DNA of 64,000 nucleotides, from the NCBI GenBank assembly GCA_021650895.1, contig CP091278.1:463659-527658 (forward strand). The letters run 5' to 3'. Of the stretch, positions 9,430 through 18,000 are shown in pieces (the first letter of the stretch is position 1; every line of letters begins with the position of its first letter). The notes under the pieces are model-generated. The model saw only the letters and a program-made list of their open reading frames with translations, was not told the origin of the DNA and ran no database searches. The translations under genes and the position numbers were made by a program. This DNA is from Candidatus Jettenia sp. GTDB lineage: Bacteria; Planctomycetota; Brocadiia; Brocadiales; Brocadiaceae.

Positions 9430-9835
9430 TTTTTTTCATGAGCTACAGAGAGACGCAAGATGTTGCGTCTCTACAGTAGAATAAACCCACCCCTAATCCC
9501 CATATGCATCAAGCTATTGTTTAGTCAAGGGTGGCACTGACAAACTCTGTTTGTCAGTGTGTTATATTCCCTATCCACGTTGGCATTTGAAGCAAGCACG
9601 AACAAATAAAGTTTATCCGTGTTGTGTTTAACTTGTCATTGCGAGGGTATTGTCCGAAGCAATCTCTTGAATAGTTTAGAAAAGATTGCTTCGGGAAAAA
9701 ACCCCTCGCAATGACAAATACTCTAGAGCCTCTTATTGTAAATTATCTTGATGTACATGCCCCTAACCCCTCCCAGGAAGGGAGTATAAAAGTCCCTTCA
9801 CGGGAGAGGATTGAAGGGTGGGTAAAATGAGTGCT
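9430..9835. repeat. Repeat-filled intergenic region
   Basis: No gene lies between 9459 and 9897. A hairpin GAGACGCAAGAT/TGTTGCGTCTC is at 9451-9474. TGACAAACTCTGTTTGTCA is at 9538-9556. The CATTGCGAGGG inverted repeat is at 9634-9716. A CCTCCC/GGGAGGG hairpin (family also at 22660, 49670, 50590, 58500) is near 9760-9830. Confidence 0.85.
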
Positions 9836-9897
9836 GTCCACTTTATAAATTCACGACGAATAGGTTTATTCTGTGTGTTCATAGGTAGTAGTCCCCT

Positions 9898-10626
9898 CTA
9901 ATCAAACTTAATAAAAGGTCTTATATTAATATCAGTAACTTCAGCGCTTCTGGGTAAGGTGAGTGCATGGATAATTACCGATGCAATATCCTGCGTTTGC
10001 ATAAACCGTTCCGGATAGTATGTCTTTCCTTCCATTTTATGAACAATCTCCTGCATAGGAGTAGCGGTTCGCCCTGGATAAATGCTTAAAACACGAATAC
10101 CATACGCATTCACTTCGGTTCTTAACGTATCTGCAATAGCCTTGAGTGCATGTTTTGTTGCTGCGTACTGACTCAAATTCGGCTTTATATTCAGTCCGGA
10201 GCTGGAATTTACAAATACGATCTGTCCGCGTCGGGAAATAATCATAGGTAAGAGCACTTGAGTAAGCAGGTAAGGAGCACGAACATTGGTCTGATATTGT
10301 TTATCAAGGTCTTTAACCGGAGCAGACTCAAGCATACCCATTGAGAAAATACCGGCGCTGTGAATGAGCATGTCAATATGTCCGAAATCTTGTTGCAGAT
10401 ATGTCTTTAACTTCTGAATATCATCATCTACGGTTAAATCAGTTTGATAACCCCTGATGCAGGATGGTGTTCCCCGGGTGTCTTTCATCATAGCCTCAAG
10501 GGAAGATATATTTCTTCCTACAAGACAAACGGTAGTGCCTTGTGCTGCAAGGCTCAAAGCAACGGCCTTGCCGATACCACTACTTGCCCCTGTTACCACT
10601 GCAATTTGATTACTTAATGTGGACAT
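9898..10626 (-). CDS. Short-chain dehydrogenase/reductase (SDR)
   Basis: The 242-residue classical SDR has VVTGASSGIGKAVAL (TGxxxGIG cofactor site), then SAGIFSMG, the catalytic serine in VNSSSGLN and YAATKHALK (YxxxK). Length is normal. The basic cofactor-loop residue in VGRN suggests NADP(H), which is weak evidence. Its place among nucleotide-sugar genes suggests that it reduces a keto group of a sugar or lipid precursor. Both flanks are repeats, so it is probably transcribed with the genes upstream at 10.8-13.9 kb. The substrate is not known. Confidence 0.88.
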   Translation of the reverse strand: MSTLSNQIAVVTGASSGIGKAVALSLAAQGTTVCLVGRNISSLEAMMKDTRGTPSCIRGYQTDLTVDDDIQKLKTYLQQDFGHIDMLIHSAGIFSMGMLESAPVKDLDKQYQTNVRAPYLLTQVLLPMIISRRGQIVFVNSSSGLNIKPNLSQYAATKHALKAIADTLRTEVNAYGIRVLSIYPGRTATPMQEIVHKMEGKTYYPERFMQTQDIASVIIHALTLPRSAEVTDINIRPFIKFD

Positions 10627-10681
10627 GGTACCTTATGAGAATTATGGTATATCTTAGTCTACTGTTTGGGAATTTCAATTC

Positions 10682-10758
10682 CGTAGGGCAACCCTTTAGG
10701 GTTGCCATTCCCCGTGCGCATATTCAGACGGGGAGGCAAGGCTGAAGCCTTGCCCTAC
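10682..10758. repeat. GTAGGGCAA palindromic repeat, full length
   Basis: The 77-bp copy runs from CGTAGGGCAACCCTTTAGGG to GCCTTGCCCTACA and lies 22 bp past the DUF4910 gene. It is nearly identical to the copy at 9341-9416. Confidence 0.9.
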
Positions 10759-10780
10759 ATCGGGCTGTTTTACCACTTAC

Positions 10781-12073
10781 TTAATGTGGACATTCTTGTA
10801 ATAAATCGTGTTTCAATAACATATCTGCTGCTTCATGAATTAGGGTGAATTCAAGTCCTGATCTATCGGATATATCTAATAAGGTATTACTTCCGTCAGA
10901 TAAATTCAAAACCCATAACATGGCAAGCTCCTTTAATTTTTTATCTTTCTGACCGCCTGTCATTTGGTATAAACCTCTTCTTCCAAGCTGTGGCTCACAT
11001 TTTGGACTCCTATTTGAATACGTCTTGTTATTCTCAAGAACGTTGAAAATGGACAGATAGAGAGAAAGCGAATCAGCGAGAGATTTAGGTTGAACAAATT
11101 CCAGGTTGTCTGCCGATGTGTGGTATTGAGGATAATGGCCGTACGGCGTCCTCATGAGGCATCCAACAGGAAGATTAAATTCAGGAGAACAGTACTGTCG
11201 CTCATCATACCCGTAAGGAATGAAATCGATTGTTTCATAAGCATTTCCTGAGTTTTTTAAGACGTTCATAACTGCCCTGTCTATTTCTGCGTTTCCCCGG
11301 CGACTTCTCTTATAAGTAAACTTTCCGGAATCTCCTAGGCATGCAGCAACGAGGCCATGTTTGATCCTTGAAACATACGGTTCATTCAGGCAGAGCCAGG
11401 TTATAGAGCCAATCGTTCCCGGAACGAAGAGAAACCGGTACGAGTAATCAAGAGACATGCTGGTAAGATGTTTTGCAAGAAAGACTGCGAGAACGATTCC
11501 CGAAAGATTATCATTACACAGGGAAGGGTGACACGTATGACATGAAATTAATATCTCTTCTGCCCTTTTCCCTTTGATGTAATATTCGCCGTATGTTAAA
11601 TAACCATCTTCAAGCGATGAATCAATAACTACTTCATATTCGTCCTCTCCCAGATTTATCAATTGATGATAACTGATACAAAATCCCCAATTTTCCTGGT
11701 AATATGATGTTCTGTAAGGTATCCACTCAGGGTATTCAGGTACCGTAAAAAGATGCTCTTTTAATTCATCCAGAGAAACACTTTTCCTTACTGGCACACT
11801 ATAGTTGAGAACATGGAGTGTGTTTTTCCTGAAATCGATTATTTTTTCGCCTTTTGAGTTTTTGACATATGCATCCTGTATATTCCATTCCTTTGGCACA
11901 GTCCAATCAAATACCTTAGTTCCCGTTGGGACTTCTTGGGTTATGAGGGGAATATGTTTTTGTAGTATCGTAAGAGTATCACGAACTCCGTTGCCGGTTA
12001 TGCTGCGGCATATCGGGTAAAGTTCAGATATGAGATTGAACATATCAAGGCCGGTTTTCGTTAGAGTATTCAT
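10781..12073 (-). CDS. DUF4910 zinc-aminopeptidase-like protein of polysaccharide clusters
   Basis: The 430-residue protein has an M28-like metallopeptidase core with candidate metal ligands in ISCHTCHPSLCNDNLSG, GYDERQYCSPEFNLP and GHYPQYHTSADNLE. A winged-helix-like C-terminal tail (about residues 360-430) follows. DUF4910 proteins are found in O-antigen and capsule gene clusters next to sugar-methyltransferase and epimerase genes, as here. Their reaction is not established, and hydrolysis of an amide on a modified sugar is one idea. It is cytoplasmic, with no signal peptide. It lies 67 bp after the RmlC-like gene in what looks like one operon. Confidence 0.85.
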   Translation of the reverse strand: MNTLTKTGLDMFNLISELYPICRSITGNGVRDTLTILQKHIPLITQEVPTGTKVFDWTVPKEWNIQDAYVKNSKGEKIIDFRKNTLHVLNYSVPVRKSVSLDELKEHLFTVPEYPEWIPYRTSYYQENWGFCISYHQLINLGEDEYEVVIDSSLEDGYLTYGEYYIKGKRAEEILISCHTCHPSLCNDNLSGIVLAVFLAKHLTSMSLDYSYRFLFVPGTIGSITWLCLNEPYVSRIKHGLVAACLGDSGKFTYKRSRRGNAEIDRAVMNVLKNSGNAYETIDFIPYGYDERQYCSPEFNLPVGCLMRTPYGHYPQYHTSADNLEFVQPKSLADSLSLYLSIFNVLENNKTYSNRSPKCEPQLGRRGLYQMTGGQKDKKLKELAMLWVLNLSDGSNTLLDISDRSGLEFTLIHEAADMLLKHDLLQECPH

Positions 12074-12140
12074 TGGTTTACTCTGTGTCGTTTCTCTTAT
12101 TCAAAGTCTGAAGTACCATATACCTGAAGTATGAAAAATG

Positions 12141-12665
12141 TTAAAAATCCGGATATTGCCTGTCTTTTTCTGAGATTACTATTACCTCTGCCGGCCAGTG
12201 TATTTGAAACGAAGGATCATTCCACCGAACACCTCGTGCTGATCCAGGCACATAGAACTCCGACATCAAATAAAAAACTTCCGTATTGTCCATAAGGGTT
12301 AAGAACCCATGAGCAAAGCCCTCCGGAATATAGAGCAATTTCTTATTTTCGGCAGTTAAATCTACGGATATCCATTGTTTAAAGGTTTCTGAATATGGCC
12401 GCAGGTCGATAATGACATCGTACATTGCCCCCCTGATACACCAAACCAGTTTCGCCTCTTCATAAGGAGCGGCCTGATAATGCATACCCCGAAGGGTGCC
12501 TCTTTTTTTGTTGAAAGAAACATTACCTTGTACCAGGTTGAAGGAAATCCCTTTTTCCTTGAACTCCCGATGACACCATGTTCGGGCAAAAAACCCCCGG
12601 TCATCTTCTAATTTCTCAAGTCCTATACAATAGGCGCCCTTGAGTTTGGTTTCGGTAAATATCAC
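12141..12665 (-). CDS. RmlC-like dTDP-4-dehydrorhamnose 3,5-epimerase family protein
   Basis: The 174-residue cupin matches RmlC throughout. DRGFFARTW is near residue 23. GTLRGMHYQAAPYEEAKLV contains the catalytic histidine and substrate arginine. IPEGFAHGFLTL carries the second histidine, followed by VFYLMSEFYVPGSARGVRWND. Length is typical. It probably epimerises C-3 and/or C-5 of a 4-keto-6-deoxy nucleotide sugar. As the neighbours make CDP-sugars and methylate them, the true substrate may not be the dTDP form. Its ATG overlaps the stop of the methyltransferase gene upstream (ATGA). Confidence 0.9.
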   Translation of the reverse strand: MIFTETKLKGAYCIGLEKLEDDRGFFARTWCHREFKEKGISFNLVQGNVSFNKKRGTLRGMHYQAAPYEEAKLVWCIRGAMYDVIIDLRPYSETFKQWISVDLTAENKKLLYIPEGFAHGFLTLMDNTEVFYLMSEFYVPGSARGVRWNDPSFQIHWPAEVIVISEKDRQYPDF

Positions 12666-13906
12666 GGATATATCTTAACCTCAGGAATGAATACAATGAA
12701 TTGACCACCCCATTCCCGTATATAAGACATTTGCTCCATGACCTCTTCTCTGATATTCCACGGGAGGATTAAGAGGTAATCAGGCTTTGTCTCTCTGATT
12801 GTATCAGGACTATGAATGGGTATATGAGTTCCCGGCAAGTAATGGCCTTGTTTATGGGGGCTGCGATCTACCGTGTAATCAATAAAATCTGAGCGAATAC
12901 TGCAGTAATTAAGAAGGGTATTCCCTTTCGCCGGAGCGCCATACCCAACGATAGATTTACCTTTTTGCTTTGTTTCAATCAGAAAGGTTAAGATATTTCT
13001 TTTTGTCTCCTTTACCTTTTCGGTAAATGAAAGATGATGTTCCAGACTCCCAAAGCCAGCAACCTTTTCTCTGGTTCTTAAATCCATTACCCTTTGGCTT
13101 ACTGGTTGAGAAGCATCTTCTGCATGTCGGGCGTAAATCCTTAAAGAACCACCATGAGTAGGCAGCTCATCCACATCAAAAATAGTTAAACCATGATGTG
13201 CAAAAATCTTCTCTACCGTGATAAAGGAAAAATATGAAAAATGCTCATGATAGATAGTGTCGAATTGATTCTCATTCATAAGTTGCATGAGATGAGGGAA
13301 TTCCATGGTAATAACACCGTTTGTTTTTAAAAATATCTTCATTCCTTTTACGAAATCATTCACGTCTGGCACATGGGCCAGAACGTTGTTTCCTATCAAA
13401 AGATCGGCCTGTTTACCCTCATTGACCAATTTCAGGGCTGTTTGAGTTCCAAAAAATGTAACGATGGTTGGAATCCCTGCCTTCTCTGCTGCTTTTGCCA
13501 CATTTTTTGCAGGCTCAATACCCAATACCGGTATCCCTCTTTCTTTAAAATATTGAAGAAGATAACCATCATTGCTCGCAATCTCAACTACGATACTCCG
13601 GAGATCAAATCCAAAACGTTCGACCATGAGTTTCGTATAATCCCGTGCGTGCTTTAGCCAGGAATCAGAATATGATGAGAAATAGGCATAATCACTGAAG
13701 ATCTTATCGGGAGATTCAAACAATGGTAACTGAACTAAAAGACACGCTTTGCATACGTATACATGCAGTGGATAAAAGGGTTCCATGTGTTGAAGTTGTT
13801 CAGTTTTTAAATAAGAATTTGCCAGGGGCGACATCCCTAAATCCACAAAGGTATGATTCAAATGAGATTTACAAAAACGACATCTATTTTCTGTGTTTGT
13901 TATCAT
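12662..13906 (-). CDS. Sugar C-methyltransferase, complete
   Basis: The 414-residue protein has the full family architecture. The N-terminal zinc ribbon is CRFCK ... CKAC. The SAM-binding Rossmann fold has VEIASNDGYLLQYF and GNNVLAHVPDVNDF. YHEHFSYFS and GGSLRIYARH follow, and the C-terminal nucleotide-fold domain has VGYGAPAKGNTLLNY. It methylates carbon of a 4-keto sugar nucleotide with SAM. It is paralogous to the gene at 1-965, so the locus may make a sugar with two branches, or two different branched sugars. It is probably the first gene of the operon running down to 10781. Confidence 0.93.
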   Translation of the reverse strand: MITNTENRCRFCKSHLNHTFVDLGMSPLANSYLKTEQLQHMEPFYPLHVYVCKACLLVQLPLFESPDKIFSDYAYFSSYSDSWLKHARDYTKLMVERFGFDLRSIVVEIASNDGYLLQYFKERGIPVLGIEPAKNVAKAAEKAGIPTIVTFFGTQTALKLVNEGKQADLLIGNNVLAHVPDVNDFVKGMKIFLKTNGVITMEFPHLMQLMNENQFDTIYHEHFSYFSFITVEKIFAHHGLTIFDVDELPTHGGSLRIYARHAEDASQPVSQRVMDLRTREKVAGFGSLEHHLSFTEKVKETKRNILTFLIETKQKGKSIVGYGAPAKGNTLLNYCSIRSDFIDYTVDRSPHKQGHYLPGTHIPIHSPDTIRETKPDYLLILPWNIREEVMEQMSYIREWGGQFIVFIPEVKIYP

Positions 13907-13973
13907 TGAAATTTACCTGATTCCCTTCATATCGTTAAATATCAAATTACTCTCGTTAAACCTCGGCTTCTTC

Positions 13974-14245
13974 CTCATATGTATCAAGTTAAGAATAGTG
14001 TTTCATAAAAAAGGGAAAGGTCTGCCTCTATTCCCCTCTAATCCCCCCTAACCCCTCTTTAAAAAGGGTTAGGGGGAATTTTCCCTTTTGTAGGGGCGGG
14101 TCTCAAACCCGCCCCTACGGAGGATTAAGGGGGATTACGGGTGGTTTGTTATTCTCCACCGTTTCCACACCCCTTGGTCCTCTCTTCCTCAAGGGAAAGT
14201 CCTGATGTTTTCACTTTTATCCATTCATAGCTTGATGCATATAGG
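13974..14245. repeat. MITE-like element with ATGCATCAAGCTA ends
   Basis: The outer ends are CATATGTATCAAGTTAAG and CATAGCTTGATGCATATAGG in inverted orientation. The interior has a GGGGGATTAG/CTAATCCCCC-type stem, a GTAGGGGCGGG/CCCGCCCCTAC hairpin at 14089-14118 and GTTATTCTCCACCGTTTCCACA, which is shared with 4225-4270 and 23045-23070. There is no open frame of note. Confidence 0.8.
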
Positions 14246-14274
14246 TTTCTTCCTTGCTATATTATGTATTTAGG

Positions 14275-14292
14275 TATCAAAAAATATACCAT
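14275..14292 (-). promoter_or_regulatory. Conserved promoter-like element P2
   Basis: It is identical over 18 bp to the element at 3976-3993 and lies in the same orientation downstream of an operator pair (136 bp here, 98 bp there). It could start a long-leader transcript of the operon beginning at 13906. A repeat element is inserted between, which may have separated promoter from gene. Confidence 0.4.
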
Positions 14293-14427
14293 CGAAGGGG
14301 AAAAAAGAATTTAATTGCAGCGAAGAGGTTAAAATATGGCATTTTCATGAGAAAAAATCGGAACAGATTTATGAGACAAAAAAGAGGAAAATGTGGGGCA
14401 AACAAAAAAGACATACCGGCACAAAAG

Positions 14428-14475
14428 TGTGGCATGTCACAAAAATGTGTCAATACAAAAGCGTGACATGTCACA
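14428..14475. promoter_or_regulatory. Paired palindromic operators, copy B
   Basis: TGTGGCATGTCACA at 14428-14441 and CGTGACATGTCACA at 14462-14475 are 34 bp apart, exactly as in copy A. The bases between are not conserved, which points to selection on the dyads themselves. Confidence 0.72.
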
Positions 14476-14940
14476 TTTTTGTATCGAAAAACATACAATA
14501 CAAGGGCTTATTATCTAAAAACTCCAGTTGAATACACAAAGAACACGTGTCTTCATACTCTCGCCTGAGCAGATAAATAAAGACTGATTTTTCAACAGGA
14601 TATACAAACAATATCAACAGAGAAATATGTGTCTTTCTCCGAAAAAACAAACATACTTTGCGGCCTTTTTGTATCATTTTTATAGCAGTTCATGTTGGTG
14701 GATTAAACGAAATGAATCCACCATTGCATCTGGAGTTTATGCAAATCCAAAATAGGTGTGTTTTTCCATAATCATGGCGAACATAAGGTGCGCCCCTACA
14801 GACAATATTGTGCCTCATTTTGAATAATTACCTAAGATTGAACAGAGCATAAAAAACGAAGATGTGTTGACGAAGAGCATTATTGCAGAATAGGGAATTG
14901 GATATAGATTTGCTGGCAGGAAACCTCTTTCAAATTATTA

Positions 14941-15046
14941 GACTTCCTGTAAAATGGGAAACAAGTTTTGTTGCCTTTAATTTTACAGGAAGTCAGGAGC
15001 GGAGCTTATGCAATTCCCTGCGGGCGATAAGCCCACAGGGAATAAA
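14941..15046. repeat. Two strong inverted repeats downstream of the propeller protein gene
   Basis: GACTTCCTGTAAAAT at 14941-14955 pairs perfectly with 14980-14994, with a loop of 24 bases. A second stem follows at about 15013-15046, ATTCCCTGCGGGC with GCCCACAGGGAAT (one G-T pair). Neither is followed by a T-run on the minus strand, so they are transcript-end or IS-end candidates rather than clear terminators. The rest of 14476-14940 shows nothing I can name. Confidence 0.6.
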
Positions 15047-15054
15047 AAATACTT

Positions 15055-18000
15055 CTAGATAATAGGTTCTGATACCTCAGAAGACAATATCAAATCACCG
15101 AATGCCGATGTATTGCGGTAATTGTCATTTTTTCCATTCCACATGAGCACATGCTCTCTTGTGTTACCGTTATCATCATCATTGTTTTGTATATCAAAGC
15201 CTATTTTCATCCCATCCGATGGCGTAATACCAAGATTACTCCACGGAATGGCCATTTCCACACTGTATCCACCTGATATAGACGTCCAGGCATGCAAAAC
15301 TCCTGTTTTGTTCTGCCTGGAGAATAGGACTGGATCGTTATAGCCTTTAATATATTGTCTGTCGTAGGTATCGTACGTTGTCTTCTGATTATGGTTTGCA
15401 TCAATATAGATCTCTATCGAATCATCTTGCCATGGATCTACTGAATCATTACGTAAGGTAGTATCCAAAACCTTCACTCCTACATAAAGATTTTTATTAT
15501 CCCACGATACTCCAAAATTTACCTCATTATCCGGGGTACCTGTTAAGACCTTATTTACATTTGTGGTAATATTCCATAGAGATTCTTTAAGATTCCCGTC
15601 TATGGTTGGACTACTCAAGGCCTTGTGCGCAAACGTTGTATTTTGCTCTACAAAGTTTACTTTAACTGCATCTACCCCTTTGTTATCTGCCTGATCTTTA
15701 GCCGTTATGGTAATAATATTCTCACCATTGAATAAGGCTATTTTAGGTATCGACCAGTTTGTTGTACCCTCAGCCGTCCCGCTACCGCCTCTGTTGTTAA
15801 CCCAGGTTATACTCGTAACGGATATATTGTCAGATGCCGTACCACTGAGACTTATCGTGTTTTGATCAGTAGTATGCGTATCCGTTGAAGTCGGCACAGT
15901 AATGGATGCAACTGGTGGAGTAACATCTTTAGCGCTCGAGTAAGGTGGCGCCAGTTTAAATGTCCCATGGTAGGAACCGGCGTACACGTAACCATTATTG
16001 GGGTTAACACTCAGAGAGCTAATGTTAATATCGGGACCTATATTGTGACTAATACTTTGCCATGTTGCGCCATAATCAGTTGATCTGAAAACACCATTTG
16101 ATTGTCCATAGGAAGGTGCAGCTCTTCCTATATAAACTACATTCGGACTCTTCGGATCAACGGTTACGGTTTGCGTCGGCTTTCTGCCAAACCAATCATT
16201 CTTCAGACCGTCAGCCGATGTTTTTTCTATCCATTTAGAACCATTCCAGACAAACAAGCCACTTGCATCAACCGCTGCATACAACCGGTTCGGGTTGGTT
16301 GGGTCAACTGCAAGCTCGTAAATCCCTGCACCGTTAGAACCTTTAAATGTTCCATAAGGAGCACTCCAGGTATTTCCGCCGTCAGTTGACCTGTAGACAA
16401 CGTTTGTTCCGTTGTTGTTCGAAGCTGAATAGACAATATTACCGTCCTTCTGGTACATAGCAACTATTCGTTTTGAAAGTTTCTTCCATGTGTAGCCCTT
16501 ATCAGTGCTTTTGAACTGACCTGCATAGATTACCTTGGTATTTTGCGGGTGAAAAGCAATAAAACGGTAACTACTTTCGGTGCTGTTTCCATTGGAATCT
16601 TTCTTTATTTGTGTCCATGTTTTACCATTATCACGGCTAATAACAATAACCTGGCTATACCATTCTCCTGCTGCAGTCACGATAACCTTGGAATCCTTGG
16701 CAGGATCAAGCGCACCTACAGGAGTAGACTTATCACCATATTTCGGGACGTCTAAGGTCCTGAATGTCGAGCCGCCATCTTCTGTAAGATAAGGGCCGTA
16801 ATCTGTCAAAAAGAATGCAAACCTGTTAGAGTTATGGGGATCCCAACTCATAGAATTGGAACCTTTAGCCACCGCAGCCCCTGTATAACCTGATGAGCCA
16901 AATCTCCAGTTAACTCCGCCATCAGTTGTTTTCTTAATGTGATAAGAATTCCCTGCAATAAGAGCTACATTCTTATTACTCGGATGAAAAGCTGTTGGCG
17001 CAGCAAGAAAACCTATGTAACTGGGACTACCAGGATCCACCATGGAACCACTGACATATCCGTAAGCATTTTTTTCATCCATACTATTCGGTGAATACCA
17101 CTTAGCGCCTCCATTATGGGTATAATAAACACTTTGTGATGCGTAAAAACTCACATAAAGACAGTTCGGATCCGCCGGACTTATAGATAGATAGCTAGCC
17201 TTCTTTCCATTGCCAAGCACCGATATCCCACTGTTTCTGGGACTAAAATTATTCCCACCATCAACCGACATATAAACGCCATACTGCCTGAGCGCCGCGT
17301 ATATGACAAGAGGTTGTTTCGGGTTAATTACAACCGTATGTGGATACGTGGGCAGGCCGGAACCGATTTTCTGCACGGTAACGCTGCCGTTATCCGTCAC
17401 CTTGTAGAAACCTTTGGAAGAGCTTGATTTAGCCGAAACATACAGGATGGAACGATTCGTAGGATGCGCCTTGACATCAAGAATCTCCTGAGATTTAAAT
17501 ACATTCATGGAACTCCATGTACTTCCTCCATCTTTTGATTTTAATAAACCCTGGTCGTGGGTACCTGCATAAACGATACTACTTGAGGCGCCAAAGGCAA
17601 AATGAGACCCACCTTTCTCATCCGCTGATGGTTTATGATAATGTGTTTGTTTCACTTGTTTCCAGGTCTCGCCTCCGTCTATAGTCCTGTAAATACCACT
17701 GCACGCCGATTTCGTTGAGCGATTAACCGTGTGAACAGAGCCTGCCACAAATGCGACCTTATCGTTTGTGGGACTTACCACCAGGGAGATACCTCCTTTT
17801 GCCGGGAATCCCCTTTTCTTCATCCTCCAGGTAGTACCACCATCTTCACTTTTCCATATTTGTGAGGTATCAGACGTTAGGTATACCATATTAGGATTAG
17901 ATTGCGCATAAGCAATGGTGTAAATCAACTGCGTTCCCTCACCGCCAGTAAGCCCTGCCGCCTTCTGTGCAGCAGTTCTTATCGGCACTTGTTGCCACTC

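Noticed and set aside
14277-14677. Two minus-strand frames with hydrophobic residues in the 14 kb gap
   Set aside because: They cross the operator pair and the promoter-like element, have no ribosome site and show no domain. The hydrophobic look comes from T-rich DNA.
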